From: an uncultured Lachnospiraceae bacterium
GTDB taxonomy: Bacteria; Bacillota; Clostridia; Lachnospirales; Lachnospiraceae
Direction of reading: 5' to 3'
Length of the DNA: 17,515 bases
NCBI GenBank assembly: GCA_900539175.1
Contig: UQAW01000079.1
Coordinates: 1 to 17,515 of the forward strand
Shown one piece after another: positions 1 to 7,276 of this stretch. Every line of letters begins with the position of its first letter. The stretch's first letter is position 1. Under the pieces are notes generated by a model. That model made no database searches. It was given only the letters and a program-made list of their open reading frames with translations, and was not told the origin of the DNA. The position numbers and the translations under genes are program-made.

Positions 1-630
1 ATGGGATACCACAATCACAGTATTCTCAAAATTAATCAAAAACTCTTCCAGCCATGCGATCGCATCCAGATCCAAATGGTTGGTTGGCTCGTCGAGAAGC
101 AGAATATCCGGATTACCGAATAAAGCTTTCGCCAAAAGCACCTTCACCTTCTGGGAACCAGTCAGGTCTGCCATCTGTGAATAATGAAACTCTGTCCCGA
201 TTCCAAGACCATTTAATAACTGCTCTGCATCTGACTCTGCTTCCCAGCCGTTCATCTCCGCAAACTCACCTTCCAGCTCACTGGCCTTGATTCCATCTTC
301 ATCACTGAAATCTTCCTTCGCATAGATGGCTTCTTTTTCTTTCATAATCTCATACAATCTGGCATTACCCATGATAACCGTATCCAGAACCGGATAGGCA
401 TCATACTTAAAATGGTCCTGCTCCAGAAAAGAGAGACGCTGTCCCGCAGTGATCGTCACCTCTCCATTTGTCGGTTCCAACTGTCCGGACAGAATTTTCA
501 GAAACGTAGACTTTCCTGCACCGTTAGCACCGATCAGACCGTAACAGTTTCCTTCTGTAAATTTGATATTGACATCTTCAAACAATGCCTTTTTTCCTAC
601 TCGTAACGTAACATTATTTGCTGCTATCAT
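1..630 (-). CDS. ykpA: ABC-F family ATPase, YkpA/YbiT type (N-terminal 210 codons; continues past window start)
   Basis: Soluble ABC-F ATPase; family members act on the ribosome, not as transporters. The window holds the first nucleotide-binding domain. The P-loop GANGAGKS is at residues 34-41, an ABC signature of the form LTGSQKVKVLLA at about 156-167, Walker B ILLLDE at 176-181 followed by PTNHLD, and the switch histidine at residue 210, the last codon visible. There are no membrane segments. The signature reads LTGSQ rather than LSGGQ; from memory this suits the YkpA branch. The ATG at 628-630 follows GAGG at 8 nt. The C-terminal half, with the linker and second ATPase domain, lies outside the window, so completeness cannot be judged. 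A likely promoter (764-793) and a leader hairpin (671-731) precede it. A resistance-type ABC-F is the alternative, but the N-terminal sequence fits the housekeeping YkpA group better. Confidence 0.93.
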   Translation of the reverse strand, partial: MIAANNVTLRVGKKALFEDVNIKFTEGNCYGLIGANGAGKSTFLKILSGQLEPTNGEVTITAGQRLSFLEQDHFKYDAYPVLDTVIMGNARLYEIMKEKEAIYAKEDFSDEDGIKASELEGEFAEMNGWEAESDAEQLLNGLGIGTEFHYSQMADLTGSQKVKVLLAKALFGNPDILLLDEPTNHLDLDAIAWLEEFLINFENTVIVVSH

Positions 631-670
631 ACTATAAACCTCTGACTTTATTATTTTTCAAGATTGGTAC

Positions 671-731
671 GTGTCATAAAGTCTCTCATCCACTGCCATG
701 CAAGCATGGCGTGAATTCGGACTTTTGACAC
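671..731 (-). promoter_or_regulatory. Long nested stem-loop in the presumed 5' leader of the ABC-F gene
   Basis: The outer stem pairs GTGTCA 671-676 and AAAGTC 678-683 with GACTTT 720-725 and TGACAC 726-731: 12 bp with only T677 bulged. The inner stem is GCCATG 695-700 with CATGGC 705-710 around a CAAG tetraloop (CTTG in the minus-strand RNA). No U-tract follows on the minus strand, so a simple terminator is unlikely. If the promoter at 764-793 is right, this folds in the leader about 40 nt before the start codon. It is related to the hairpin at 4465-4519. Confidence 0.6.
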
Positions 732-763
732 TTAAACCAAGATTAATCCGTATCTAACAACAC

Positions 764-793
764 ATTCTACCATAGACACTATTCATGATGCAA
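764..793 (-). promoter_or_regulatory. Candidate promoter for the ABC-F gene
   Basis: On the minus strand, TTGCAT (788-793) and TAGAAT (764-769) are separated by 18 nt, and TGG just before the -10 gives an extended -10 (TGnTAGAAT). The predicted leader is about 125 nt. The -35 overlaps an ATGCAAGCAT motif (788-797). Sequence match only. Confidence 0.45.
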
Positions 794-810
794 GCATTTC
801 ATGATGCCAG

Positions 811-830
811 GAGCAAAAAGTATTTTGCTC
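811..830 (-). terminator. Short perfect hairpin after the VanY-type gene, possible weak terminator
   Basis: GAGCAAAA 811-818 pairs perfectly with TTTTGCTC 823-830 around a 4-nt loop, about 30 nt beyond the carboxypeptidase stop codon. Four T residues are inside the stem, and no T-tract follows it on either strand. It may be an RNA-stabilising end or a weak terminator. Confidence 0.4.
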
Positions 831-861
831 ACATCACACCTGCGGATTGCGGCAGATATTC

Positions 862-1770
862 TTACCGCTTCATCTGAACCGTAATCAGATAATTCCCCTG
901 ATTATCCGGCGAAATCCCTATCTTCTCATATTCAGCAGGAATTTTCACCTTACTCCCCCGCTGCCGGCTGATCAGATACCCTTCGTAAGCGTAAAAATCC
1001 CCCACTTCCAGATTTTCATAATATTCCTCCAACGTCCAATTATTCCGATACATAATCTTTGCATGAGGAATCCCCACATACCGAATATGCCACGGCTCAA
1101 ACCCAATCCCCGTGACGTCCTCCTTCCCTTCCGGATACCGAATGATAAACCCATAACGACCGCATTCCCGGTTCACATACTGCCCTGCCTCTGTCTTAAG
1201 CAAAGATTTCCCCCCATAATTCTTTACATACACATCCAACGCCAGCCCCGCCTGATGCTCACTGCTTCCAACCACAGCAGCCACCTCATGGTCTGCTTCA
1301 TACTCCGCTGCCTGTTCCTCACTGGTACGGTATGCACTCTTTACAAACAGTTTTTCTCCAAACTTCTCTTCTATATCATATGCAAGCTTCCCATAAGCCT
1401 CCATTACACACGCATTCATCCGGACGCCACTTTCTTCATACTCCCCTATCTCTGCCTGAAATTCCTCACCAATCGAATACTCCTGATTAATCAATAAAGC
1501 CGCCTGACTCATCCATACCCGCTCCCCATCTTCCATCTCATCTACCGGCAAAGAAACCAGCCCCAATTCCCCCTCATCAACTTCTTCCAACTCTGCCTGC
1601 ATCACCAGATGCCTGACCCGCTCCTCCCCCCGAAATCTCCAATCCGGACGAACCACAGAAATCCCTGCAACAAATCCCATCCCCGCCAGAATCAAAAATA
1701 CCGCAACCAATAACACTCTTTTCCATCCAAACCTTCTCCTGGATACTCCTTCACCACGATTACTTCCCAT
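862..1770 (-). CDS. VanY-type D-alanyl-D-alanine carboxypeptidase (peptidase M15B), membrane-anchored
   Basis: Removes the terminal D-Ala from peptidoglycan stem peptides on the outer face of the membrane (family knowledge). With the start I chose it has 302 residues: a basic N-terminus, one membrane anchor at about 18-40, a linker, then the M15B domain. Visible zinc-site residues are SEHQAGLALD at 170-179 (ligands H172 and D179) and GFEPWHIRYVG at about 223-233 (catalytic E225, ligand H228), with a conserved SAYRT at 145-149. I start at the ATG 1768-1770 because AGGAGGG (1779-1785) sits 8 nt before it; the longer frame from a GTG at 1833 has poor ribosome-site spacing. It stands alone between terminators. 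No van resistance genes are nearby, so a housekeeping wall role is more likely than glycopeptide resistance. Confidence 0.9.
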   Translation of the reverse strand: MGSNRGEGVSRRRFGWKRVLLVAVFLILAGMGFVAGISVVRPDWRFRGEERVRHLVMQAELEEVDEGELGLVSLPVDEMEDGERVWMSQAALLINQEYSIGEEFQAEIGEYEESGVRMNACVMEAYGKLAYDIEEKFGEKLFVKSAYRTSEEQAAEYEADHEVAAVVGSSEHQAGLALDVYVKNYGGKSLLKTEAGQYVNRECGRYGFIIRYPEGKEDVTGIGFEPWHIRYVGIPHAKIMYRNNWTLEEYYENLEVGDFYAYEGYLISRQRGSKVKIPAEYEKIGISPDNQGNYLITVQMKR

Positions 1771-1810
1771 TTTTCGCACCCTCCTGAAAATACTAAGACG
1801 CCTTACACTC

Positions 1811-1816
1811 ATTATA
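1811..1816 (-). promoter_or_regulatory. Candidate -10 element for the VanY-type gene
   Basis: A perfect TATAAT on the minus strand about 40 nt before the chosen start codon. I see no convincing -35 at 16-18 nt, so the promoter assignment is tentative. Confidence 0.35.
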
Positions 1817-1974
1817 TCCAATTCACCGCGCACCTTTCTTTCACTGTGAATTTCTCTTCACACTTCTACAGCAGCACCCTGTCAGATGAAATATACCATA
1901 AGATTCTTAATATTTGATTAAAAAATCTCAAAACACTCTCTTAAATTCTCCCCTCATCACCTGCCCCACAAAAC

Positions 1975-2025
1975 AAAAAAATACCGCAAGATATGCGTTT
2001 TTCTCTCAACACACATACCCTGCGG
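1975..2025 (-). terminator. Intrinsic terminator closing the LtaS-type transcription unit
   Basis: Minus-strand hairpin. CCGC 1984-1987 pairs with GCGG 2022-2025, and GATATGCG 1990-1997 pairs with CACATACC 2012-2019 using two G-U pairs in the RNA. It is followed on the minus strand by a run of seven T (1975-1981). It lies about 360 nt past the LtaS-type stop, so the message would carry a long 3' untranslated region that includes the 2182-2371 foldback. The rest of the 1771-2383 gap shows no gene I can support. Confidence 0.65.
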
Positions 2026-2181
2026 CAATATTATTAACCCTTCTATCAACAACAATCAATGCATTTACATTTTTTAACACTCGTTTTATGAAAGTCCATT
2101 CTCTAAATTCAATCCGCCTATCCGTCAAACACATACCCGCAAAGCATTTCCGAAATACATCTGCCGAACTGCCAACGCACA

Positions 2182-2371
2182 GGAACAAAAGCGGAGCGGG
2201 GGAAGTCCGGAACGATTTGCGCTGACTTCGGAGTGCGCCCGAAGATCCACTTGCCATGAACACTTAACGAAGAGCCCATTGGCGATGAGTTTAGTGTGAA
2301 TAGCAAGTTAGCTGAGGGGAAACGCAGAAGCAAGCAAATCCTCCGGACTTCCCCCGCCCCGTTTTTGTTCC
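2182..2371. repeat. 190-bp nested inverted repeat (large foldback) just downstream of the LtaS-type gene
   Basis: The outer arms 2182-2210 and 2343-2371 are inverted copies with 27 of 29 positions matching, including GCGGGGGAAGTCCGG (2196-2210) opposite its exact complement (2343-2357). GATTTGC 2214-2220 then pairs with GCAAATC 2334-2340. Inside, ACTTGC 2249-2254 pairs with GCAAGT 2303-2308, ACACT..AA 2260-2267 pairs with TTTAGTGT 2290-2297 with one mismatch, and GCC 2274-2276 pairs with GGC 2281-2283 around CATT. A side hairpin CTTCGG/CCGAAG lies at 2226-2244. It starts 13 nt after the LtaS-type stop codon. There is no transposase frame inside. It is either a non-autonomous palindromic element or a structured RNA. 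Confidence 0.8.
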
Positions 2372-2383
2372 GTCCGTAATCCA

Positions 2384-4414
2384 TCAATCCCCGATAGAAA
2401 AGAACCGATCCACCCTTCTGGAGCTTTCTGCCAGTTCATTGTACTGAACCGCCTCATACTGTAATTCCAGAGTTTCATATTCTTCGTCGATCTCATCCCA
2501 ACTGGTATATGTACCCTGCTCATCCATATATCCCAGATGATTCAATGCCGGCATCTTTTTCCTCAGATCCTGCAGGTAATAATTATATGGCGTCATCTGC
2601 AACCCTGTCTGTTCCAACAACAGTGTGGACAGATAGTTAGTACTGGTCAAGATCCCCTCTTCCTCCGGAATATCGTAATTTGCCCAGATAAAGAACGGCG
2701 TTGCAAAATACTGCTGCTGTTCCTCCAAAGTACTGTCCTCATACTTTTTCCCTGTAATCCATTCGGTGAAACTATCCGGCAAGTCCGGATAATGATCGCC
2801 GAACATAATGATTATCGTCGGTTCCTCGTAATCTTCGAAATATTCAATCAGATACTTCAGCGCATCATCTGACTCTTTCTGAAGCGAAAGATATTGGTTC
2901 ACCGCCGAATCGGTATATCCCACAGTTTCCACACTCCCTTTATAAGAAGTATTTGTATAACCTCCATGGCTCTGCATTGTAACGTTGAAAAGAAAATACG
3001 GATCTTCTTTATGTTCTTTCTTATTTATGATCTCTATAATTTTCTCATAATTCGCCTGGTCGCTGATATGCTGCCGTATTCGTTTTGCTGACAGATCAAA
3101 ATCATCAATCGTATAAAACTTTTCAAACTGCAGCAGCCGATAAGCACTTGTCCGCTTCCAATTACTGCCTTTATTCGGATGCATTGCCTCCACGGTATAA
3201 CCCTGATCCTTCAAAGTCGTAACTAAAGAATACTGGTCATGGGTAAAATAGCTTACATAAGGAACCATACCAGGAAAACGCTTTACCGAATTTCCGGTCA
3301 GAAATTCGTATTCTGTCTTTGCTGTTCCGCCTCCCTGGATGCAGACCAATGTATGCCCCTTGATGGTGTTTTCCTTCAGGGAGTCATAGAATGGCATGTA
3401 AGGCTGATTGACGTCAAAATCCCCCAGCATCCGGTAATCTGCCCAGGATTCGTTCATAATTGCAATAATATTGACAGGCTTTACTTTCTCTTCCCGGTCC
3501 GCTTCTTCTGTCTCCACAGAATCCGCAAGTACCTCCACCTCTCTCACCGAATATCCTTCCGGCGGCGTCAGCCGCATATACTTGGCTACGCACAGGAATC
3601 CAACCGTTGTCCCGTATTCCTGATACGTCTTATAAGGCCGATAGAGGTCTGTCAAAATCCCAAGACCTCCGTTCCATCCTACGTTCAGATAACAGAAATA
3701 CAGCACCGCCATACAACCGACTGTGATGGTACGCAGCAATACCTTCCATTTTAATTTTTTTACCAGACGATACTCTTGTGCTCCCCAGTACAGGGAAATC
3801 ACACATACCGACAGCACAGCAAATATCACAATTTCCCGTGTAATCTTAAAATCGTATCCTCCTGCCACCTCCATCGCAGTCCCGACACTGAAAATATCGA
3901 TAAACTGAAATGGTTCTCCCCGAAACAGATAAACAAAATAAAATACAAAACTGATGATCAGAAAGAATATATTTCCTGTAATCATCGCCCTGCGCCAGGA
4001 ATTCAGCAATAAAACTGCCAGCAGCAGAAACCCAAAAATAAAGGTTACATTCAGCGCCATATAGCAGATTTCCATCTCCGCCAGCAGTGGATTGTTGATA
4101 CACTCAATCTGCAGAAACAGATAAACCGCATTCGCAAATGTGAGAAGAAAATGCCATATTGTAATCGTATGGATTTTCCGCTTTCCTACCGCTCTCCTTT
4201 GGAATCTTTGCATCCAGATCACAGCCGCGAAAACAACTACTGTCAGGACTCCCAATACCTGCAATACTCTGCTTCTATACAGCGTCTGATGATTGCCGGC
4301 CACCAACGGTATCTGACTCAGAAAAAAGACCAAAATCAAACTCCACCAAAGAATTCCAACTGCAAATTTTCCTCTTTGCTTCCCATCTGTCAGCTGTTCC
4401 ATCCATTTTTCCAT
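2384..4414 (-). CDS. LtaS-like membrane sulfatase / glycerol phosphate transferase family protein
   Basis: 676 residues. The family transfers glycerol phosphate from phosphatidylglycerol to build or decorate lipoteichoic acid or related glycolipids outside the membrane. Hydrophobic segments lie at about 21-39, 50-68, 88-106, 117-137, 148-164, 194-212 and 226-243, then an extracellular sulfatase domain from about 313. Catalytic-site marks are NIIAIMNES (315-323, metal ligand E322), GGGTAKTEYEF (361-371) with candidate nucleophile T364, WKRTSAY with R421, QSHGGY with H483, and MFGDHYP with D540 and H541. Staphylococcal LtaS has five membrane segments; the seven hydrophobic stretches here suggest a variant topology or over-counting. 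The start at 4412-4414 follows AGAAGG at 7 nt. It is monocistronic and followed by the 190-bp foldback. The exact polymer made cannot be told from sequence. Confidence 0.9.
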   Translation of the reverse strand: MEKWMEQLTDGKQRGKFAVGILWWSLILVFFLSQIPLVAGNHQTLYRSRVLQVLGVLTVVVFAAVIWMQRFQRRAVGKRKIHTITIWHFLLTFANAVYLFLQIECINNPLLAEMEICYMALNVTFIFGFLLLAVLLLNSWRRAMITGNIFFLIISFVFYFVYLFRGEPFQFIDIFSVGTAMEVAGGYDFKITREIVIFAVLSVCVISLYWGAQEYRLVKKLKWKVLLRTITVGCMAVLYFCYLNVGWNGGLGILTDLYRPYKTYQEYGTTVGFLCVAKYMRLTPPEGYSVREVEVLADSVETEEADREEKVKPVNIIAIMNESWADYRMLGDFDVNQPYMPFYDSLKENTIKGHTLVCIQGGGTAKTEYEFLTGNSVKRFPGMVPYVSYFTHDQYSLVTTLKDQGYTVEAMHPNKGSNWKRTSAYRLLQFEKFYTIDDFDLSAKRIRQHISDQANYEKIIEIINKKEHKEDPYFLFNVTMQSHGGYTNTSYKGSVETVGYTDSAVNQYLSLQKESDDALKYLIEYFEDYEEPTIIIMFGDHYPDLPDSFTEWITGKKYEDSTLEEQQQYFATPFFIWANYDIPEEEGILTSTNYLSTLLLEQTGLQMTPYNYYLQDLRKKMPALNHLGYMDEQGTYTSWDEIDEEYETLELQYEAVQYNELAESSRRVDRFFSIGD

Positions 4415-4464
4415 GTACTTACCTTCTTATCTCTTCCATATAAATGATCAAAATGATGATACCA

Positions 4465-4519
4465 GGGTCAAAAGGTTATGCGTTTCATGCTTGCATGAAA
4501 AAGCATGACTTTGGGACCC
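4465..4519. repeat. Nested hairpin with CTTG apical loop, related to 671-731
   Basis: GGGTC 4465-4469 pairs with GACCC 4515-4519, GTTATGC 4475-4481 with GCATGAC 4503-4509 (one G-U pair if read in the plus-strand RNA), and TTCATG 4484-4489 with CATGAA 4494-4499 around CTTG. It lies about 50-100 nt before the LtaS-type start codon, in opposite orientation to the 671-731 hairpin. The outer pair differs (GGGTC/GACCC here, GTGTC/GACAC there) but stays complementary. Confidence 0.6.
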
Positions 4520-4526
4520 GTAAAAC

Positions 4527-4600
4527 ATGAGAAAGTAGCCCGAACAGGGCGGATTTCGAATGTTTTTAGAATTGCGGGAGCGTGAAATGCGGAGCAATCC
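4527..4600 (+). repeat. Diverged copy of the 5.6-kb palindromic repeat, inverted
   Basis: It aligns colinearly with the reverse complement of 5682-5755. Shared blocks are ATGAG (4527-4531), a short GCCC/GGGC hairpin (4538-4541 with 4547-4550), CGGATT-CGAAT (4550-4561), ATTGCGGGAGC (4571-4581) and TGCGGAGCAATC (4588-4599). Spacing between blocks is almost unchanged. The frame that is open in the other copies has a TAG here right after ATGAGAAAG, so this copy is not coding. It sits between the exporter stop codon (4615) and the 4465-4519 hairpin. Confidence 0.65.
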
Positions 4601-4614
4601 GTGTATCATAGGGG

Positions 4615-5511
4615 TCAAAACGTAATTCCCAGCAATTCAATCACAATTCCCCAGAACACACCTACGCCATAAAGCATTCCTATGATACTCAGATTCTCCC
4701 TGACATTCTTATTCGTCCGGCACAGAACTAAAATTCCTACTCCTGCACCAACCAGAAGACCTGCCATCATCTGGCCGCTGCCAAGCAGTCCAGCCAGATA
4801 CATCTGGGTAATCACCACAGAAGATGCGCAGTTTGGAATCAGCCCTACCAAAGCCGCAAAAAATACGCCAATGATCGGCTGATTGCTGACAAGAGCACCA
4901 ATCTGCTCCTGCCCTACGATTTCCACTGCCAATCCAATCACAAAGGAAATCAGAAAAATAAATCCTGTAATCTGCGCTGTATGCCAGAATGCAGATTTCA
5001 AAATACTCCCTTCCTCACAGTGACAGTGTTCATGCTCACAAAGGTCGTGAATCTCTTTCTCATGATGTTCTTTGTGATGATGGGTCCGAACCTCTTTTTC
5101 TCTGCTTTTCTTTGTTCCGAAACGCCAGAGGATATCAACTACAAATCCGGAACAAGCGCCCAGCAAAACCTTCATTCCCAAAATCCGGAAAACAGTTCCT
5201 GCCGCCACCGATTCCGAGATAAAGATGGGCAACATCTCATCTGACGTGGACCAAAAAATAGCAAGAAGTGTTCCCACCGAAATCACTCCGCCAGCAAAAA
5301 GACTGGATGCCGCTGCAGAGAAACCACACTGCGGAAAAGCACCCGCAACGCCTCCGATCAAAGGTCCGAACTTTCCCGATTTCTCCATTACCCTTCTGGA
5401 TTTCTCACTGGTCTTATGCTCCAGATATTCCATAACCAGATAGGTCAAAAATAAAAATGGTATTAACTTGAAACTATCAATCACCGTATCTGTAAATACG
5501 TCTAATAACAT
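4615..5511 (-). CDS. Putative 10TM heavy-metal exporter family (ArsP_2-like) membrane protein with His/Cys-rich loop
   Basis: 298 residues, multi-pass membrane protein of the family annotated as arsenic efflux protein, putative 10TM heavy-metal exporter or putative manganese transporter; the true substrate is uncertain. The two halves carry related motifs: FPQCGFSAAASS at 59-70, and GLIPNCASS in the second half at about 233. Both have a Pro-X-Cys turn, typical of an internally duplicated carrier. Between them is a hydrophilic loop at about 143-165 with eight His and three Cys, a probable metal-binding segment. The start at 5509-5511 follows AGGAG at 8 nt, with a promoter at 5546-5574. Its leader is only about 30 nt, too short for a yybP-ykoY manganese riboswitch. 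No ars or mnt neighbours are present. Confidence 0.82.
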   Translation of the reverse strand: MLLDVFTDTVIDSFKLIPFLFLTYLVMEYLEHKTSEKSRRVMEKSGKFGPLIGGVAGAFPQCGFSAAASSLFAGGVISVGTLLAIFWSTSDEMLPIFISESVAAGTVFRILGMKVLLGACSGFVVDILWRFGTKKSREKEVRTHHHKEHHEKEIHDLCEHEHCHCEEGSILKSAFWHTAQITGFIFLISFVIGLAVEIVGQEQIGALVSNQPIIGVFFAALVGLIPNCASSVVITQMYLAGLLGSGQMMAGLLVGAGVGILVLCRTNKNVRENLSIIGMLYGVGVFWGIVIELLGITF

Positions 5512-5545
5512 GCCAACTCTCCTGTTCTATAACGCTTTGGCTCTT

Positions 5546-5574
5546 ATCTTAACACAAAAGAATCCATAACTCAA
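5546..5574 (-). promoter_or_regulatory. Candidate promoter for the heavy-metal exporter gene
   Basis: On the minus strand, TTGAGT (5569-5574), a 17-nt spacer and TAAGAT (5546-5551), with TG one base before the -10 (extended -10). It is correctly placed about 35 nt before the start codon. Confidence 0.5.
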
Positions 5575-5624
5575 CTATTACAGGAGTGTAACTTGAAATC
5601 TTTCATTGCTCTTTCATTCCCAAA

Positions 5625-5840
5625 AGTTTCAATAGTAAACTGACATGTCTGCTGACGCAGACATCACCATCCATGAAAGTCGATTGCTCCGCACTTTGTG
5701 CTCCCGCAATCGCCGCCGGTATTCGTAATCCGGGCTATTGCCCTCCTTACTCATACCGGCTTGTCCGTCCAATGTCCATGACTCGCTGCATGCAAGCATG
5801 CGCTCCTCATGGCCGCTGTCCGGAACTTTCATAGTAAAAG
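5625..5840 (-). repeat. Palindromic repeat element, copy 1 (multiple nested hairpins)
   Basis: About 215 bp bounded by related motifs: AGTTTCAATAGTAAAC at 5625-5640 and CTTTCATAGTAAAAG at 5826-5840. Hairpins inside are ATGTCTGC/GCAGACAT (5645-5664, loop TGAC); GATTGC/GCAATC enclosing GCAC/GTGC (5682-5711); GCCGGTAT/ATACCGGC enclosing GGGC/GCCC (5715-5760); and CCATGA/TCATGG enclosing GCATG-CAAG-CATGC (5776-5812). Positions 5632-5726 recur at 17421-17515 with 4 differences, and a diverged inverted relative is at 4527-4600. A 67-codon minus-strand frame (5629-5832) spans it, but I do not call it a gene because structure explains the sequence better and copy 3 breaks the frame. The rest of the 5512-5963 gap holds the exporter promoter and the PucR terminator. 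Confidence 0.8.
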
Positions 5841-5867
5841 ACGCCAGAACTATCGTTCTGACGTCTT
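5835..5867 (-). terminator. Intrinsic terminator downstream of the PucR-type regulator
   Basis: AAGACG 5838-5843 and CAGAAC 5845-5850 pair with GTTCTG 5855-5860 and CGTCTT 5862-5867 around TATC, and the minus strand continues with TTTT. A second hairpin, CTTGTGC/GCACAAG (5942-5960), lies directly after the stop codon and has no T-tract. Confidence 0.7.
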
Positions 5868-5963
5868 CGCCAATTTATTATTTATAAGTTTATTATATTG
5901 ATATTTCCAGACTGGTTCAATGGATTTATTACATAATCATCCTTGTGCTTCCTGCACAAGTTT

Positions 5964-7190
5964 CTAATCTCTCCGATTATCACGATATCGCTTAATCGCG
6001 AATGCAAGTTTCAATTCCAGAGATACAGACATATCACTAATGTCATCATCCAGTATCCGCTTAATCTTATCCATACGGTAACGCATGGTATTCCGATGGA
6101 TAAAGAGCGCCTCAGCCGCTGCATTGGCATTACAGTTATGCTCCAGATAGGTTTCCAAAGTCTCGCAAAGCTCCCCTTCCTGCATCTGATCTGCCTTTAT
6201 CAGTTTGCCGATTCTGCTCTCGATATAATCATCCAGAAACTTTCCGTTTGAAATCTGGGCAATCAACGAATAGATTCCAAGATTCTCATAGAAGTAAACC
6301 TTCTGTTCCTTCGCTACGATCTTAGAACTCGCCAGTGCATTCTTTGCCTCCTGATAGCTTTTCTTAAAATCCTCGATATATTCGTATGCCGTACCCACTC
6401 CTGCCTTGATGAAAATGTGATATCTGCTCTCTCCTCTGTTCATGATGTTCGTCAGAATCGTAATCAGAAGGTCTTTGCTGAAAAGTTCTGACGGAAGCAA
6501 TATCACTGCAGCGTTGGGCTGTGACAACACCATCAGATGTCTCATACCGTAAGAACGGAATTCTGCTTCAATACTCTTTTTTATATTCCCGCACACTTCC
6601 ATCAGATAGCCTTCATCTGCTGTCTTTTTCTCATTCGGCAGCCCTTCCGGCTCATGCATATGAAGCACCACAATACGATGTTTTCCGGAAAGAGGAACTC
6701 CCAGATAATTTGCCTGCTCCATGACCTCCTCTACATTCAAATTCTCAGTATATAAAATAGAGGACAAGATCCGTTCTCTGGAATTGGTAATACTTTCCTC
6801 CTCTACCAATGCTTTACAGAGAATCAATGACAGATCAATCAAATGCAGTTCCACGGACAATTCATAGAGGGGCAGTTCAATTTCATTGCAATAATCCATG
6901 ACTCTCTGGGAAATCTGCCCCTCATTGATCACAAATCCGGCAATATTTTTACCAAACATCACTCGAATCATATCGATAATCTTTTCATCATTTTCAGTCA
7001 GACTCACATTCGTTACAATGACCAGTTCTTCTCCATGGATCAGTTCTGCAAGATCATAATCCTCATTCAGGCACTGTACACAATCCGCAAAGTAAATCCA
7101 ACGGATATTCCGGCCAACCCCCTTCTCCCCTGCAACTAACTTCATGCCTCTGCTGATCTGTTTCATATTCATTAAGTCTTCGCAGTTCAT
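5964..7190 (-). CDS. PucR-family transcriptional regulator
   Basis: 408 residues. The protein has the usual PucR layout: an N-terminal purine-catabolism-regulator-like domain (about 1-125, starting near LMNMKQISRGMKLVAG), a GGDEF-like middle region (about 150-300), and a C-terminal PucR-type helix-turn-helix at about 345-400 containing NANAAAEALFIHRNTMRYR. Members usually activate catabolic genes in response to a small metabolite and do not bind cyclic-di-GMP. It lies directly downstream of the substrate-binding protein and ureohydrolase, so these are its likely targets (inference). The ATG 7188-7190 has GAGGG at 6 nt. It also has its own promoter (7247-7276) that overlaps the upstream gene's stop. 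Two CTGACATTA repeats lie in its leader, one overlapping the -10. The ligand is unknown; a purine or guanidino metabolite is possible. Confidence 0.88.
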   Translation of the reverse strand: MNCEDLMNMKQISRGMKLVAGEKGVGRNIRWIYFADCVQCLNEDYDLAELIHGEELVIVTNVSLTENDEKIIDMIRVMFGKNIAGFVINEGQISQRVMDYCNEIELPLYELSVELHLIDLSLILCKALVEEESITNSRERILSSILYTENLNVEEVMEQANYLGVPLSGKHRIVVLHMHEPEGLPNEKKTADEGYLMEVCGNIKKSIEAEFRSYGMRHLMVLSQPNAAVILLPSELFSKDLLITILTNIMNRGESRYHIFIKAGVGTAYEYIEDFKKSYQEAKNALASSKIVAKEQKVYFYENLGIYSLIAQISNGKFLDDYIESRIGKLIKADQMQEGELCETLETYLEHNCNANAAAEALFIHRNTMRYRMDKIKRILDDDISDMSVSLELKLAFAIKRYRDNRRD

Positions 7191-7222
7191 AAAAATCCCT
7201 CTTCCGTATTATAAAATCTACC

Positions 7223-7250
7223 CTGACATTACTAAAGTCTACTGACATTA
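7223..7250. promoter_or_regulatory. Direct repeat CTGACATTA x2 in the pucR-type promoter/leader, candidate operator
   Basis: CTGACATTA occurs at 7223-7231 and 7242-7250, 19 nt apart start to start, and each is preceded by TCTAC or TCTA. The second copy overlaps the -10 hexamer. The same core (CTGACATT) lies beside the ureohydrolase -35 at 9342-9349. Confidence 0.4.
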
Positions 7251-7276
7251 TAAGCCGGAAGCAAAGAACAGGTCAA
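7247..7276 (-). promoter_or_regulatory. Promoter for the PucR-type regulator
   Basis: On the minus strand, TTGACC (7271-7276), an 18-nt spacer and a perfect TATAAT (7247-7252). The -35 overlaps the TGA stop codon of the substrate-binding protein gene. A second, weaker TATAAT lies at 7208-7213. Confidence 0.6.

Noticed and set aside
847..1497. 216-codon plus-strand frame opposite the VanY-type gene
   Set aside because: It is antisense to a gene with intact catalytic motifs and has no recognisable domain; a shadow frame.
5629..5832. 67-codon minus-strand reading frame across repeat copy 1
   Set aside because: The sequence is explained by nested hairpins, the related copy at 4527-4600 has a stop in this frame, and there is no clear ribosome site. 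Kept only as part of the repeat description.
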